A stretch of DNA of 64,000 nt from Mesorhizobium amorphae (GCA_003240775.1 QFNI01000002.1:1-64000); one strand, 5' to 3'. Shown: positions 27,016 to 37,356, counted from the first letter of the stretch. Notes: generated from the sequence alone by a model not told the origin. Numbers and translations are program-made.

Positions 27016-28071
27016 ATGACGAGTTCCAAGCCCGGCCAGACGGCCTCCGCCTTGCGGTCGCGCAAGGACGATCACCTTGATCTGGTGCTGGCCGGCGCTG
27101 GCGTCACGCAAGGCGTCCGCACCGGGCTGGACACAGTTCGCTTCGTCCATTGCGCGCTGCCGGAACTCGATCTTGCGGCCATCGACCTCGGTGCGCCCTT
27201 TCTCGGCAAGCGGCTGGCCGCACCCTTTCTGATCAGCTCCATGACCGGCGGGCCGGAGCGGGCAGAGGCCATCAACCGCCATCTGGCGGAAGCCGCTCAG
27301 GAACTCGGCATCGCCTTCTGCGTGGGCTCGCAGCGGGTGGCGCTGGAAGGCGCGGGCGACCGGGGGCTGGGCGCTGCGCTGCGGGAAGCCGCGCCGTCTG
27401 CCGCCATTTTGTCCAATCTCGGCGCGGCACAGATCGTGGGGCCAACCGGCGAGGCCCTCGCGCGACGCGCGGTCGAGGCCCTGGAAGCTGATGCGCTGAT
27501 CGTGCACCTCAACCCGCTTCAGGAAGCCCTGCAACCCGAGGGCGACACGGATTGGCGCGGTATTCTGGACGCGATCGGGCGGCTCGCCGCCGTGCTGCCC
27601 GTGCCGGTCGTCGTGAAGGAAGTGGGTGCCGGGTTGAGCGCTGCAGTCGCGCAACGACTGTGGGACGCAGGTGTGCGGCATCTGGATGTGGCGGGCGCCG
27701 GCGGCACGAGCTGGGCTGCCATCGAAGCGGGACGCGCTCAGAACGCCTGGCAGGCGGCGATCGCCGCCCCCTTCCGCGACTGGGGGGTGCCCACGGCCCA
27801 GGCCATCCGCGAAGTGCGTGCCGCGCTGCCAGACGCCGTTCTGATCGGCTCGGGCGGCATCCGCGATGGGCTCGACGCGGCGCGTGCCATCCGGCTCGGC
27901 GCGGACATCGTTGGCCAGGCGGCCGGGGTGCTCGACGCGGCACTGCAAGGCACCGAAGAGGTGGTGGCGCTGTTTCGGGTACGCGTGGCGCAGCTTCGCA
28001 CGGCCTGCTTCGCCACCGGCTCGGCCGATCTCGCAGCCTTGCGCATGGCGGCACTTCTGCCGGGCGGTTGA
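27016..28071 (+). CDS. fni: Isopentenyl-diphosphate delta-isomerase type 2
   Basis: A 351-residue FMN-dependent enzyme interconverting IPP and DMAPP. Family motifs are RKDDH at residues 16-20, SSMTGG at 74-79, [13 protein letters not shown], and the phosphate-binding end of the TIM barrel [21 protein letters not shown]. It is unrelated in fold to the type 1 Idi. Inside this locus it balances the C5 pool for CrtE. crtZ follows 89 bases downstream on the same strand and is probably co-transcribed. Confidence 0.95.
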   Translation: MTSSKPGQTASALRSRKDDHLDLVLAGAGVTQGVRTGLDTVRFVHCALPELDLAAIDLGAPFLGKRLAAPFLISSMTGGPERAEAINRHLAEAAQELGIAFCVGSQRVALEGAGDRGLGAALREAAPSAAILSNLGAAQIVGPTGEALARRAVEALEADALIVHLNPLQEALQPEGDTDWRGILDAIGRLAAVLPVPVVVKEVGAGLSAAVAQRLWDAGVRHLDVAGAGGTSWAAIEAGRAQNAWQAAIAAPFRDWGVPTAQAIREVRAALPDAVLIGSGGIRDGLDAARAIRLGADIVGQAAGVLDAALQGTEEVVALFRVRVAQLRTACFATGSADLAALRMAALLPGG

Positions 28072-28160
28072 ATGCCGCAAGCCATTGCGACAGAGCTTCG
28101 GGCCCCTACTTCCTTTTCGGACCAGCCGCCGCCAGGTCCGACGGCATCCCAGGCAGTTTC

Positions 28161-28640
28161 ATGGCGTATCTCATTCCCACTCTGATCACGCTGGGCACGT
28201 TTCTTCTGATGGAGTTCGGCGCCTACGCCGCCCATCGCTGGATCATGCATGGCTGGGGCTGGGGCTGGCACAAGTCCCATCATGAGGACCACCACGATAC
28301 GTTCGAGAAGAACGATCTCTACGCCGTTTGCTTCGCGGTGTTCGCCATCGTGCTGTTCGCCGTGGGCTCGTATGCCGTGCCGGTGCTCTGGTGGATCGCG
28401 CTCGGCATCACGCTCTATGGTCTGTTCTACTTCATCTTTCACGATGGGCTCGTACACCAGCGATGGCTGTTCAAGACTCCGCCACGCTCGGGCTACCTCA
28501 AGCGGCTCTATCAGGCACACCGTCTGCACCACGCGACCGAGGGCAAGGAGGGCGCGGTGTCGTTCGGTTTCCTTTATGCGCCGCCGGTGGCCAAGCTGAA
28601 GCGGCAGCTGCGCGACCGCGGCACGTTGAGCGAGCAATGA
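28161..28640 (+). CDS. crtZ: Beta-carotene hydroxylase
   Basis: A 159-residue di-iron membrane enzyme adding 3- and 3'-hydroxyls to beta-carotene to give zeaxanthin. The histidine clusters of the CrtZ family are all visible: HRWIMHG, HKSHHEDHHDTFEKNDLYAV, HDGLVHQRW and HRLHHAT. At least three hydrophobic segments separate them. Its TGA overlaps the ATG of the next gene (ATGA). No crtW ketolase is nearby, so astaxanthin-type products are not expected from this locus alone. Confidence 0.95.
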   Translation: MAYLIPTLITLGTFLLMEFGAYAAHRWIMHGWGWGWHKSHHEDHHDTFEKNDLYAVCFAVFAIVLFAVGSYAVPVLWWIALGITLYGLFYFIFHDGLVHQRWLFKTPPRSGYLKRLYQAHRLHHATEGKEGAVSFGFLYAPPVAKLKRQLRDRGTLSEQ

Positions 28641-29368
28641 CGGACACGGCCGAGCACGCGTCTCCCTCATCGGCCGAGAGGCGCACAGGCTTCGGCGCCG
28701 TGCACCACCCCGACGCGGCAGCACCCGCCTGGGTGTGGGCCGTGATCCTGGCGATGCTGGCCGCGATGGCGGGCTGGCTCGTGGGGCTCGACTGGCGCGC
28801 GCAATGGCCGGCCGGACTGCTCGTTCTCGTGACGATGGCGACCGTGACGCTGCCGACGGCCACGCGAAAGCGCCATCCCTTCGTGCTGCCCGTGCCGATC
28901 GAGCTGGCCATCGCGCTGTTCGTGTTCGGCTCGCTGTTTCTGGGCGAGATCCTCGGCTGGTACGACCGCATATGGTGGTGGGACCTGCTTCTCCATTCCT
29001 CGTCCGGCGTGCTGTTGAGCGCGCTGGGACTGCTCTTCGCCTACGGCATCGGCGGCAAGTCGCTCAATGCACGCGTGGCGTTCCTGTTCGCGCCGATGCT
29101 CGCCATGAGCGTGGGAACGGTGTGGGAGTTCTTCGAATTCGCGATCGAGAACCTGTTCGGCGTCGCCATGCAGACGCCGCAGGTGAGCGGCGGCTCGGGG
29201 CTGGTGGACACGATGTGGGACCTGATCGTGAATGCGGTGGCCGCCGTGGGCGTGGCGCTTTACGGCTGGCACTACACGCGGCCGAGCCGCGGGCGGGGGA
29301 TACCGCGCTGGGTCGAGGGCTTCCTCGACCGCAACGCCGCCTTCTTCGAGCGCCGACGCGCGCGTTAA
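28637..29368 (+). CDS. YjdF/DUF2238-like integral membrane protein coupled to crtZ
   Basis: A 243-residue protein with about six hydrophobic segments between residues 32 and 225. Recognisable family points are GWYDRIWWWDLLLHSSSGVLLSALG and GTVWEFFEFAIENLFGV, then GSGLVDTMWDLIVNAVAAVGVALYG. These resemble the YjdF/DUF2238 family, whose function is unknown. The ATG overlaps the crtZ stop by 4 bases, implying coupled synthesis. It lacks the dense His clusters of carotenoid oxygenases, so it is probably not a ketolase. A role in carotenoid handling is only an inference from position. Its stop shares a TTAA with the opposite-strand gguC stop. Confidence 0.8.
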   Translation: MTDTAEHASPSSAERRTGFGAVHHPDAAAPAWVWAVILAMLAAMAGWLVGLDWRAQWPAGLLVLVTMATVTLPTATRKRHPFVLPVPIELAIALFVFGSLFLGEILGWYDRIWWWDLLLHSSSGVLLSALGLLFAYGIGGKSLNARVAFLFAPMLAMSVGTVWEFFEFAIENLFGVAMQTPQVSGGSGLVDTMWDLIVNAVAAVGVALYGWHYTRPSRGRGIPRWVEGFLDRNAAFFERRRAR

Positions 29369-30354
29369 AGCGCGCGCACCTTGGGCGCCTCGCCCTTCGC
29401 CAGTTTCAGCGGGTTGCGCAGCGGCAGGCCGAACGCTTCCGCCTCGATCTCGAACACGTCGCCTTCTTCCGCGCGGATGCCGTCCGCAAAAGACAGCGTG
29501 GCCGTGCCGAACATGTGGAAGTGGATGTCGCCCGGCTGGCGGAACACATCATACTTGAAGTGGTGATGCTCGAGGTTGGCGAGCGTGTGGCTCATGTTGG
29601 CTTCGCCCGACAAGAACGGCTTCTCCCATATCACCACGCCATCGCGCTTGATGCGTGAGGTGCCGCGCACGTCGTCCGGGAGGTCGCCCACCAAGAGTTC
29701 CGGGCCGAAGGAAGCGTTGCGGAGCTTGGAGTGGGCGAGCCACAGATAATTGCCGCGCTCGGTCACGTGGTCCGAGAACTCGTTGGACAAGGTGAAGCCC
29801 AGGCGAAACGGCGTGCCGTCCGGCCCGATCAGATAGACGCCTGCGATCTCTGGCTCCTCGCCCGCATCCTCGGCGAAGGCGGGCGAAACGAGCGGGGCGC
29901 CAGGGCCGACGGCCATGGTGCCGTTGCCCTTGTAGAACCATTCGGGCTGAACGCCGACCTCGCCTACCCCCGGCTTGCCTTTCTCGAGGCCCATGCGGAA
30001 CATCTTCATGGAATCGGTGAGTTGCTCCTCGCCCTCCAGCTTCTTGTGCATGGCATCGCGCGTGGAAGCCGAGCCGAGATGGGTCAGGCCCGTGCCGGTG
30101 AGGTGAATGTGGGCGGGGTCGGGATGGGTGACGGGGCAGAGAAGACGGTTTTCGGCATAGGCGGCTTCGATGTCGAAAGCATCGCCCAGTCCGAGGGCCT
30201 CCACAGCCTCGGGGATGCTCGTGCCTTCCGCGATGGCCTTTTGGGCGAGATCGAAGGTCGAGGCGCAGTTTTGCACCAATCGGTAGCCCTCGTCGCTCAG
30301 GCGGACGGCAACGCCCGTCTCGCCGCCCTCACCTCGGAACTGAACCAACCGCAT
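29365..30354 (-). CDS. gguC: GguC-like protein, fumarylacetoacetate hydrolase fold (AraD1 family)
   Basis: A 329-residue cytoplasmic protein of the AraD1/GguC group. Visible blocks are HLTGTGLTHLGSASTRDAMH, KPGVGEVGVQPEWFYKGNG, GNYLWLAHSKLRNASFGPELL and DIHFHMFGTATLSFADGI, consistent with metal-dependent FAH-fold enzymes acting on 2-keto sugar acids. GGGAGG precedes the ATG at 30354; the frame is open 41 codons further but without homology. It ends the chvE-gguA-gguB-gguC order known from Agrobacterium, where gguC accompanies sugar uptake. A UUCG-capped hairpin separates it from gguB. The exact reaction is unproven. Confidence 0.88.
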   Translation of the reverse strand: MRLVQFRGEGGETGVAVRLSDEGYRLVQNCASTFDLAQKAIAEGTSIPEAVEALGLGDAFDIEAAYAENRLLCPVTHPDPAHIHLTGTGLTHLGSASTRDAMHKKLEGEEQLTDSMKMFRMGLEKGKPGVGEVGVQPEWFYKGNGTMAVGPGAPLVSPAFAEDAGEEPEIAGVYLIGPDGTPFRLGFTLSNEFSDHVTERGNYLWLAHSKLRNASFGPELLVGDLPDDVRGTSRIKRDGVVIWEKPFLSGEANMSHTLANLEHHHFKYDVFRQPGDIHFHMFGTATLSFADGIRAEEGDVFEIEAEAFGLPLRNPLKLAKGEAPKVRAL

Positions 30355-30417
30355 GCCACCCTCCCAAAAGTATGACTTTTCAGAAAGGCTGATATCCGGC
30401 CTGTCCTCAAACGGCAA

Positions 30418-30439
30418 GAGGGCAGCCGAAGCTGCCCTC
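30418..30439 (-). terminator. UUCG-capped hairpin between gguB and gguC
   Basis: A perfect 9-bp stem (GAGGGCAGC / GCTGCCCTC) capped on the minus-strand transcript by UUCG with a C-G closing pair, an especially stable tetraloop. Only a weak T-rich tail follows (TTGCCGTTT). It probably acts as an attenuator or RNA-stabilising element for gguB. Confidence 0.65.
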
Positions 30440-30483
30440 TCCAAAGCGATCTGGACGCCGAAAGGCGTAGGAGTCACGCTGTC

Positions 30484-31736
30484 TTAGGCTTTGTTCTTGT
30501 TGTAGAGATCGAACACCACGGCGCCGAGCAGCACCAGACCCTTGATGACCTGCTGCCAGTCGATGTTGACGCCCATGATCGACATGCCGTTGTTCATGAC
30601 ACCCATGATGAAGGCCCCGATCACGGCGCCTGCCACTTGCCCGACACCACCGAGTGCGGATGCTCCGCCGATGAAGACAGCCGCGATCACGTCGAGCTCG
30701 AAGCCGAGGCCGGCCTTGGGCGTCGCCGTGTTCAGGCGGGCCGCGAAGATCAGGCCGGCAAGGGCTGCGAGCATGCCCATGATCACGAAGATCAGGAAGG
30801 TCAGCCGCTCCGTCTTGATGCCGGAAAGGGCCGCAGCCTTCACATTGCCGCCCATCGCGTAGATGCGGCGGCCGAACGTCATGCGCTTGGTGAGGAACAC
30901 AAAGCCTGCGATCAGGATGCCCATCACGATCAGCACGTTGGGCAGCCCGCGATACGAGGCGAGCGTGTAGGTGAGGTAGAGAATGATCGCGGAGATCACG
31001 ACGTTCTTGACCACGAAGAGGCCGAAGGGCTCGGCCTCGTAGCCGTGGCTCTCACGGTTGCGGCGCGAACGGATGGCCGTCCAGAGCATGAGCGCCACGA
31101 TAGCCGCTCCGATCAGGAGCGTGGTGGAATGGAGCACCAAGCCGGTGCCCGGCAGGACGCGGCCTGCGGCATTCACCTCGGGAGCGGCGATCGTCCAGGG
31201 GCCGATCACATCGGGGATGAAACCCGCGGAAAGCAACTGGAACTCGGCAGGGAATGGGCCGACAGACGCGCCGCCCAGAAGCCAGAGCGACAAGCCCTTG
31301 AAGACCAGCATACCAGCAAGTGTCACGATGAAGGAAGGGATGCGCATATAGGCGATCCAGTAACCCTGGCTCGCGCCGATCAGGCCGCCGACCACCAGGC
31401 AAGCGAGGCCCGCCAGGATCGGGTTCCACCCGTTCTGCACGATCAGAACGGCTGCAACCGCACCCACGAAGCCTGCGACCGAGCCGACGGAAAGGTCGAT
31501 GTGGCCGGCCACGATCACCAGGAGCATGCCGAGCGCCATGATGATGATGTAGGAGTTCTGCAGGATCAGGTTGGTCAGGTTGACCGGCTTGAACAGAACG
31601 CCGTTGGTGGTGAACTGGAAGAACAGCATGATGGCGATGAGCGCCAGCACGAGGCCGTATTCGCGCAGGTTTTCCTTGAGCGCGGCCTGCGCGGAGGCGC
31701 GCGCGGGGCTTTGAACGGTGCCCGCTGTTTCGGAAC

Positions 31737-31740
<4 letters not shown>
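30484..31740 (-). CDS. gguB: Sugar ABC transporter permease GguB
   Basis: A 418-residue inner-membrane permease of the XylH/GguB type. Ten or so hydrophobic segments begin at [16 protein letters not shown]. The conserved [26 protein letters not shown] segment is diagnostic for ribose/xylose-family permeases, and [28 protein letters not shown] closes the protein. The start at 31740 overlaps the gguA stop (ATGA); the upstream open frame is only read-through of gguA. It should partner GguA and the ChvE-like receptors for multiple-sugar import. Confidence 0.95.
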
Positions 31741-33299
<1,559 letters not shown>

Positions 33300-33370
33300 T
33301 CGACCGCTCTGTCCGTCCGCTTGGGGACGCTGGGTTCGGATGTTCCCGCTCGGTCGGTTCCGATGGGAAA

Positions 33371-33394
33371 GAGCCCCGCACGGATGCGGGGCTC
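33371..33394 (-). terminator. Hairpin terminator/attenuator after the second chvE-like gene
   Basis: A perfect 10-bp stem GAGCCCCGCA / TGCGGGGCTC with a 4-base loop, followed on the minus strand by TTTCCC. It lies between the proximal chvE copy and gguA, where it would lower ATPase expression relative to the receptor. Confidence 0.7.
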
Positions 33395-33421
33395 GGTGGC
33401 TCGATGGCCAGGCGGAATGCC

Positions 33422-34489
33422 TTACTGGACGTCGGCTGCGTTGATGAAGCCGGAGTCGATCAGGATTTCCTTGTAGTTCGACTTGTCCACGGCAACCGGG
33501 GTCAAGAGGATCGTGGGGAGCTGCTTGACGTCGTTGTTGTAGCTCGTGGTGTCGAGGCCCTCGGGTGTCTTGCCCTGAAGCACGGTGTCCACGAGTTCCG
33601 CCGTCACCTTGGCGAGCTCACGCGTGTCCTTGAACACGGTGGAATACTGCTCGCCGGCTTCGATGGCCTTCACGGAAGGCGCTTCGGCGTCCTGACCGGA
33701 GATGATCGGCCAGGGCTGGTCGGCAGCGCCGTAGCCCACGCCGCGCAGCGACGAGATGATGCCGCGGGCGAGCGTGTCGTTGGGAGCGAGGATCGCATCG
33801 ACGCGCGAGCCGTCCGAGTAGGCGGCCGAAAGCAGGTTGTCCATGCGCGCCTGGGCGGTGCCCGCGGCCCAGCCGAGCGTGCCGACCTGCTGCATGCCCA
33901 TCTGGCCCGACTTCACGACGAGCACGCCCTGGTCGATGAGGGGCTGAAGCACGCCCATCGCGCCATCGTAGAAGAAGAAGGCGTTGGCGTCGTCCGGCGA
34001 GCCGCCGAACAGCTCGATGTTGAACGGCCCCTTGTCCTCGGGATAGCCGAGGCCCTTCAGGATCGTCTCGGCCTGCAGCTTGCCGACGCCGAAATTGTCG
34101 AAGGTCGTGTAGTAATCGACGTTCGGGCTGCCTTTGATCATCCGATCGTAGGAGAACACCTTCACGCCGCGGTCCGCGGCCTGCTGGAGCACGGCCGAGA
34201 GCGTGGTGCCGTCGATGGCGCCGATCACCAGCGCCTTGGCGCCCTGGGTTACCATGTTCTCGAGCTGGGCGACCTGGTTGGGGATGTCGTCCTGCGCGTT
34301 CTGCAGGTCCACCGTGTAGCCGAGCTTCTCCAGCTCAGCCTTGAGCGAGTTGCCGTCGTTCACCCAACGCAGCACGGTGGAGTCGGGCATGGCGACGCCG
34401 ACGGTGCCCTTGTCCTGCGCCCATGCGCCGCCCGCCAGCACGGCGAGGCCGAAGACCGACCCGGCGAGAATGTTCAGAATCTTTCGCAA
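33422..34489 (-). CDS. chvE: Multiple-sugar periplasmic receptor, ChvE-like (copy proximal to gguA)
   Basis: A 355-residue periplasmic sugar-binding protein with a Sec signal ending near GAWA-QDK. Blocks such as [62 protein letters not shown] and [29 protein letters not shown] match ChvE and relatives. The start is a TTG at 34489, preceded by GGAGGAAGA at good spacing. It aligns without gaps over its full length with the next gene upstream, at roughly 70% identity by eye, so the two are tandem duplicates. Hairpins flank it on both sides. Confidence 0.92.
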   Translation of the reverse strand: MRKILNILAGSVFGLAVLAGGAWAQDKGTVGVAMPDSTVLRWVNDGNSLKAELEKLGYTVDLQNAQDDIPNQVAQLENMVTQGAKALVIGAIDGTTLSAVLQQAADRGVKVFSYDRMIKGSPNVDYYTTFDNFGVGKLQAETILKGLGYPEDKGPFNIELFGGSPDDANAFFFYDGAMGVLQPLIDQGVLVVKSGQMGMQQVGTLGWAAGTAQARMDNLLSAAYSDGSRVDAILAPNDTLARGIISSLRGVGYGAADQPWPIISGQDAEAPSVKAIEAGEQYSTVFKDTRELAKVTAELVDTVLQGKTPEGLDTTSYNNDVKQLPTILLTPVAVDKSNYKEILIDSGFINAADVQ

Positions 34490-34605
34490 ATCTCTTCCTC
34501 CACTCCCCCGCGGGTCGATGCGCCGACGCCGCAGGCAGCGCCCTCCGGCCGGGAATCGGCGCAGTCGGGCAGCTTTCTCGTGACATAATCAGGACCAGCG
34601 GACAG

Positions 34606-34639
34606 AGAAAAGGCCCCATGCGGGCATGGAGCCTTTTCT
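34606..34639 (-). terminator. Rho-independent terminator between the tandem chvE-like genes
   Basis: The stem AGAAAAGGC-CCATG / CATGG-GCCTTTTCT has a single mismatch and a 4-base loop, and on the minus strand it ends in GGCCTTTTCTCT. The A-tract/T-tract flanks and U-rich end fit an intrinsic terminator. It could give the first receptor a separate abundant transcript, or let each copy be tuned alone. Confidence 0.75.
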
Positions 34640-34653
34640 TGCCCGAGAGACCC

Positions 34654-35721
34654 TTACTTCAGGTCCTCGGCCTTGATGTAGCCCGAACCCACGACGATCT
34701 CCTCATAATTGCTCTTGTCCACAGAGACCGGTGTGAGGAGGTAGGAGGGCACGACCTTGACGCCGTTGTTGTAGGTCTTGGTGTCATTGATCTCCGGCGT
34801 GCCGCCCGACAGCGCGGCATCGACGAGATTCGCGGTGACCTTGGCGAGTTCGCGCGTGTCTTTGAACACGGTGGAATACTGTTCGCCCGCGATGATGGCC
34901 TTGACCGAGGGTGCTTCGGCGTCCTGGCCCGAGATGACCGGCCAGGGCTGGTCGGCCGAGCCATAACCCACGCCGCGCAGCGACGAGATGATGCCGCGCG
35001 AAAGACCGTCATAGGGCGACAGCACCGCATCCACGCGGGAACCGTCCGAGTAGTTGGCCGACAGGATGTTGTCCATGCGCGCCTGCGCGACCGCGCCGTC
35101 CCAGCGCAGCGTGCCGACCGTCTGCATGCCCGTCTGGCCGGACTTCACGACCAACACCCCCTGGTCGATCAGGGGCTGGAGGACGCTCATTGCGCCGTCG
35201 TAGAAGAAGAAGGCATTGTTGTCGTCGGGCGAGCCGCCGAAAAGCTCGACGTTGAAGGGCCCCTTGTCCTCGGGATACTTCAGGCCCTTGAGCAACGACT
35301 GGGCCTGCAGCACGCCGACCTGGAAGTTGTCGAAGGTCGTGTAGAAATCGACATTGCCGCTGTCGCGGATCAGGCGGTCATAGGCGATCACCTTGATGCC
35401 CTTGTCAGCGGCCTGCTGAAGCACGGCGGACAGGGTGGTGCCGTCGATCGAGGCGATCACGAGGGCCTTCACATCCTGGGTCACCATGTTCTCGACCTGG
35501 GCGAGCTGGTTCGGGATGTCGTCCTCGGCATATTGCAGATCGACGCCATAGCCCTTGGCTTCGAGCGCGGACTTCAGCTCATTGCCGTCCGAGATCCAGC
35601 GCAGCGAGGATTGGGTGGGCATGGCGATGCCCACGGTGCCCTTTTCCTGGGCCGCCGCCGGCATGCTCATGGCGGCGAGGCCGACCGCGCAGGCGGCCAG
35701 CATGGTCTTCATCAGTTTCAC
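34654..35721 (-). CDS. chvE: Multiple-sugar periplasmic receptor, ChvE-like (promoter-proximal copy)
   Basis: A 355-residue homologue of the adjacent gene with a signal ending near AAAQEKGT. The start is a GTG at 35721 preceded by GGGAGGAA; an ATG three codons in is less well spaced. Differences from its twin cluster in the signal peptide and in surface and ligand-proximal stretches ([11 protein letters not shown] versus [19 protein letters not shown] versus GWAAGTAQ), while the cores are nearly identical. This suggests duplication followed by divergence in ligand range. It is the first gene of the operon. No GbpR-like LysR regulator is adjacent. Confidence 0.92.
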   Translation of the reverse strand: MKLMKTMLAACAVGLAAMSMPAAAQEKGTVGIAMPTQSSLRWISDGNELKSALEAKGYGVDLQYAEDDIPNQLAQVENMVTQDVKALVIASIDGTTLSAVLQQAADKGIKVIAYDRLIRDSGNVDFYTTFDNFQVGVLQAQSLLKGLKYPEDKGPFNVELFGGSPDDNNAFFFYDGAMSVLQPLIDQGVLVVKSGQTGMQTVGTLRWDGAVAQARMDNILSANYSDGSRVDAVLSPYDGLSRGIISSLRGVGYGSADQPWPVISGQDAEAPSVKAIIAGEQYSTVFKDTRELAKVTANLVDAALSGGTPEINDTKTYNNGVKVVPSYLLTPVSVDKSNYEEIVVGSGYIKAEDLK

Positions 35722-35959
35722 GTCTTTTCCTCCCTGATTTTGGTCGACAGCAAGGCGAGCGGCGCCTCGCTGCGAGGCGGCAGCTCCATCCGTTCACCGC
35801 GTCCCGATGGAATTCTTGAATGCTCCCAAGCGCCGCCTCCTTCGCTTCCCAGCCAATGGCCGGAAAGCGCTCCACAGCGACGCGCGGACGTTGAAGCGGA
35901 TTCCAGCGCCTGTCAATGAAAAGTAGTATTAAAGGGCCGTGGCCTCGCGGCAGGCCTCG
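35722..35959. other. Leader and promoter region of the chvE-ggu operon
   Basis: 238 bases between the first chvE copy and the HxlR gene. On the minus strand a perfect TTGACA (35911-35916) lacks a good -10 at 17-18 bases, which would suit an activator-dependent promoter. The strong GGGAGGAA site precedes the GTG start. No gene is seen. Confidence 0.35.
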
Positions 35960-36628
35960 TCAGCCCGCTTTCGCGGGCAGTGGGAAGCACGCGAAGAAGC
36001 GTTCCGCTTGGCCTCGATCTCCGCTCGCTTCGATCGATCCTGCCCCCTCCAGCTCTTTCAGGGGCGACCCGTCATAGATGGCTGTCGCGATCGCGGCGGG
36101 TGCGCCCACAAGCATCAGGTCGGGCGACCCGCCCTCCCCCCTGCCCGCCTGGAGGCGGCCGTCCCTCACACTCGCGAAAAAGTCCTCGCCATCCATCCGG
36201 AAGCCGACCGTGATCGCGAGGTCGGCGGCGCGTGCGCTGTCGAACATCGTGCGCAGCGAAAGGACGAGCGATACGGCACTCATGTGCTTGCCCGGATCGT
36301 GCCGAGGCGAACGCACCGCCCAGCGCCCAAGCGTCGTGATCACCGGTTCCGCATCCATGCCCCACGGCGTCAACTCATAGACCTGAGAAGCGGCAGGAGG
36401 CGGCAGCTTGCGCCTGACGAGGAGGCCCGATGCCTCGAGGCCTTCGAGCCTTTGGGTCAGCACATTGGCGCTGATGCCGGGGAGTGCTGCGCGCAGATCG
36501 CTGAACCGCCTGGGACCGAGCAGAAGCTCCCGCATCACCAGAAGCGACCAGCGCTCCCCGATCAGGTCGAGCCCGTGCGCTGTGCCGCAGGCGTCGTCAT
36601 ATGTCCGCTTGTCCGCCCGATCGCCCAT
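35960..36628 (-). CDS. HxlR-type winged-helix regulator with C-terminal SCP2-like domain
   Basis: 222 residues. Residues about 10-105 form an HxlR DNA-binding domain: DDACGTAHGLDLIGERWSLLVMRELLLGPRRFSDL, then the recognition region GISANVLTQRLEGLEASGLL. Residues about 130-220 (TVGFRMDGEDFFASVRDG...LMLVGAPAAIATAIYDG) look like an SCP2 sterol-carrier-like fold, a fusion seen in some HxlR proteins that may bind a hydrophobic ligand. It diverges from a VOC protein gene across 84 bases containing an AT-rich palindrome, so it probably controls that neighbour and itself. Confidence 0.88.
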   Translation of the reverse strand: MGDRADKRTYDDACGTAHGLDLIGERWSLLVMRELLLGPRRFSDLRAALPGISANVLTQRLEGLEASGLLVRRKLPPPAASQVYELTPWGMDAEPVITTLGRWAVRSPRHDPGKHMSAVSLVLSLRTMFDSARAADLAITVGFRMDGEDFFASVRDGRLQAGRGEGGSPDLMLVGAPAAIATAIYDGSPLKELEGAGSIEASGDRGQAERFFACFPLPAKAG

Positions 36629-36631
36629 TTG

Positions 36632-36646
36632 GTTATTTTTTATAAC
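36632..36646. promoter_or_regulatory. Candidate HxlR operator
   Basis: GTTAT-TTTTT-ATAAC is a perfect 5-bp inverted repeat in an otherwise GC-rich area, 4 bases upstream of the HxlR start and within the divergent promoter. HxlR regulators usually bind such AT-rich palindromes beside their own gene. Confidence 0.45.
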
Positions 36647-36712
36647 TCATCAATTGCGTAAGATAACATGATGGGGTAGCTTCGTCGCGTGATCAAGGAA
36701 TGGAGGCACCCC

Positions 36713-37144
36713 ATGTCGAAAATGATCTTCGTGAACCTGCCCGTCGGCGACCTCAAGCGTTCGATTGCCTTTTACACGGCCATCGGCGCGACGCAGGATC
36801 TGCGCTTCTCGGACGACACTGCGGCAGCCATGCAGATTTCCGACGCCATCGTGGTGATGCTGCTGACGCACGAGAAATTCGCGCAGTTCACCGCAAAGAC
36901 CATCGCGGACGCGAAGGCCTCCGCACAGGTGCTGCTCGCCCTCTCGGCTGACAGCCGCGAGGCGGTGGATGCGCTGGCCGATGAAGCATCCCGCGCTGGT
37001 GGCTCTGTCGACCCCTCCCCACCCCAGGACCACGGCTTCATGTATGGCCGCTCCTTCGAAGACCCCGACGGCCACGTCTGGGAGACCATGTGGATGGACA
37101 TGACCGCATTCATGGAGGCGACCGGCCAAGCGCAAGCCGATTGA
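36713..37144 (+). CDS. VOC (glyoxalase/bleomycin-resistance fold) family protein
   Basis: 143 residues. It begins MSKMIFVNLPVGDLKRSIAFYTAIGA, the classic first betaalphabeta unit of VOC proteins, and closes with MYGRSFEDPDGHVWETMWMD, which contains the metal-ligand Glu region. GGAGG stands 10 bases before the ATG at 36713. The related YaeR/PhnB-like group includes many uncharacterised members. Divergence from the HxlR regulator suggests it responds to a small reactive or lipophilic compound. The substrate is unknown. Confidence 0.88.
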   Translation: MSKMIFVNLPVGDLKRSIAFYTAIGATQDLRFSDDTAAAMQISDAIVVMLLTHEKFAQFTAKTIADAKASAQVLLALSADSREAVDALADEASRAGGSVDPSPPQDHGFMYGRSFEDPDGHVWETMWMDMTAFMEATGQAQAD

Positions 37145-37176
37145 GGCGACGTGACGATGCTGGGTCAGCGCCGGGC

Positions 37177-37356
37177 TCATGAGATTGTGTAACCCGCATC
37201 CGCAAGCACGACGCTCCTCGTCATGCTCCTGTGATCCGAGGTCACAAGTCGAGCGCCCGCCTCGCCGGGAGGCTCGACTGTCGCAAGTCCGATGTCGCGG
37301 GCGGTGCCCATCAGAGGTTTGGTGCGGCCTGCCAGCGGGAATTCGTCGCGATCCAT
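37177..37356 (-). pseudogene. Decayed N-terminal remnant of a short-chain dehydrogenase
   Basis: A 59-codon frame beginning MDRDEFPLAGRTKPLMGTAR continues DIGLATVE and GEAGARLVTSD. It mirrors the SDR N-terminus (LAGRTALVTGAARGIGLATV...AEAGARVV), but the glycine-rich TGxxxGIG motif is broken: the Thr is replaced by Met and the middle Gly by Asp. Similarity fades after about residue 42 and no catalytic YxxxK part exists. GGGGAG precedes the ATG, so the fragment may still be translated. Best read as a truncated SDR relic. Confidence 0.5.

Noticed and set aside
28637..29368. Carotenoid ketolase (CrtW)
   Set aside because: The protein lacks the histidine clusters of CrtW and matches the YjdF/DUF2238 pattern.
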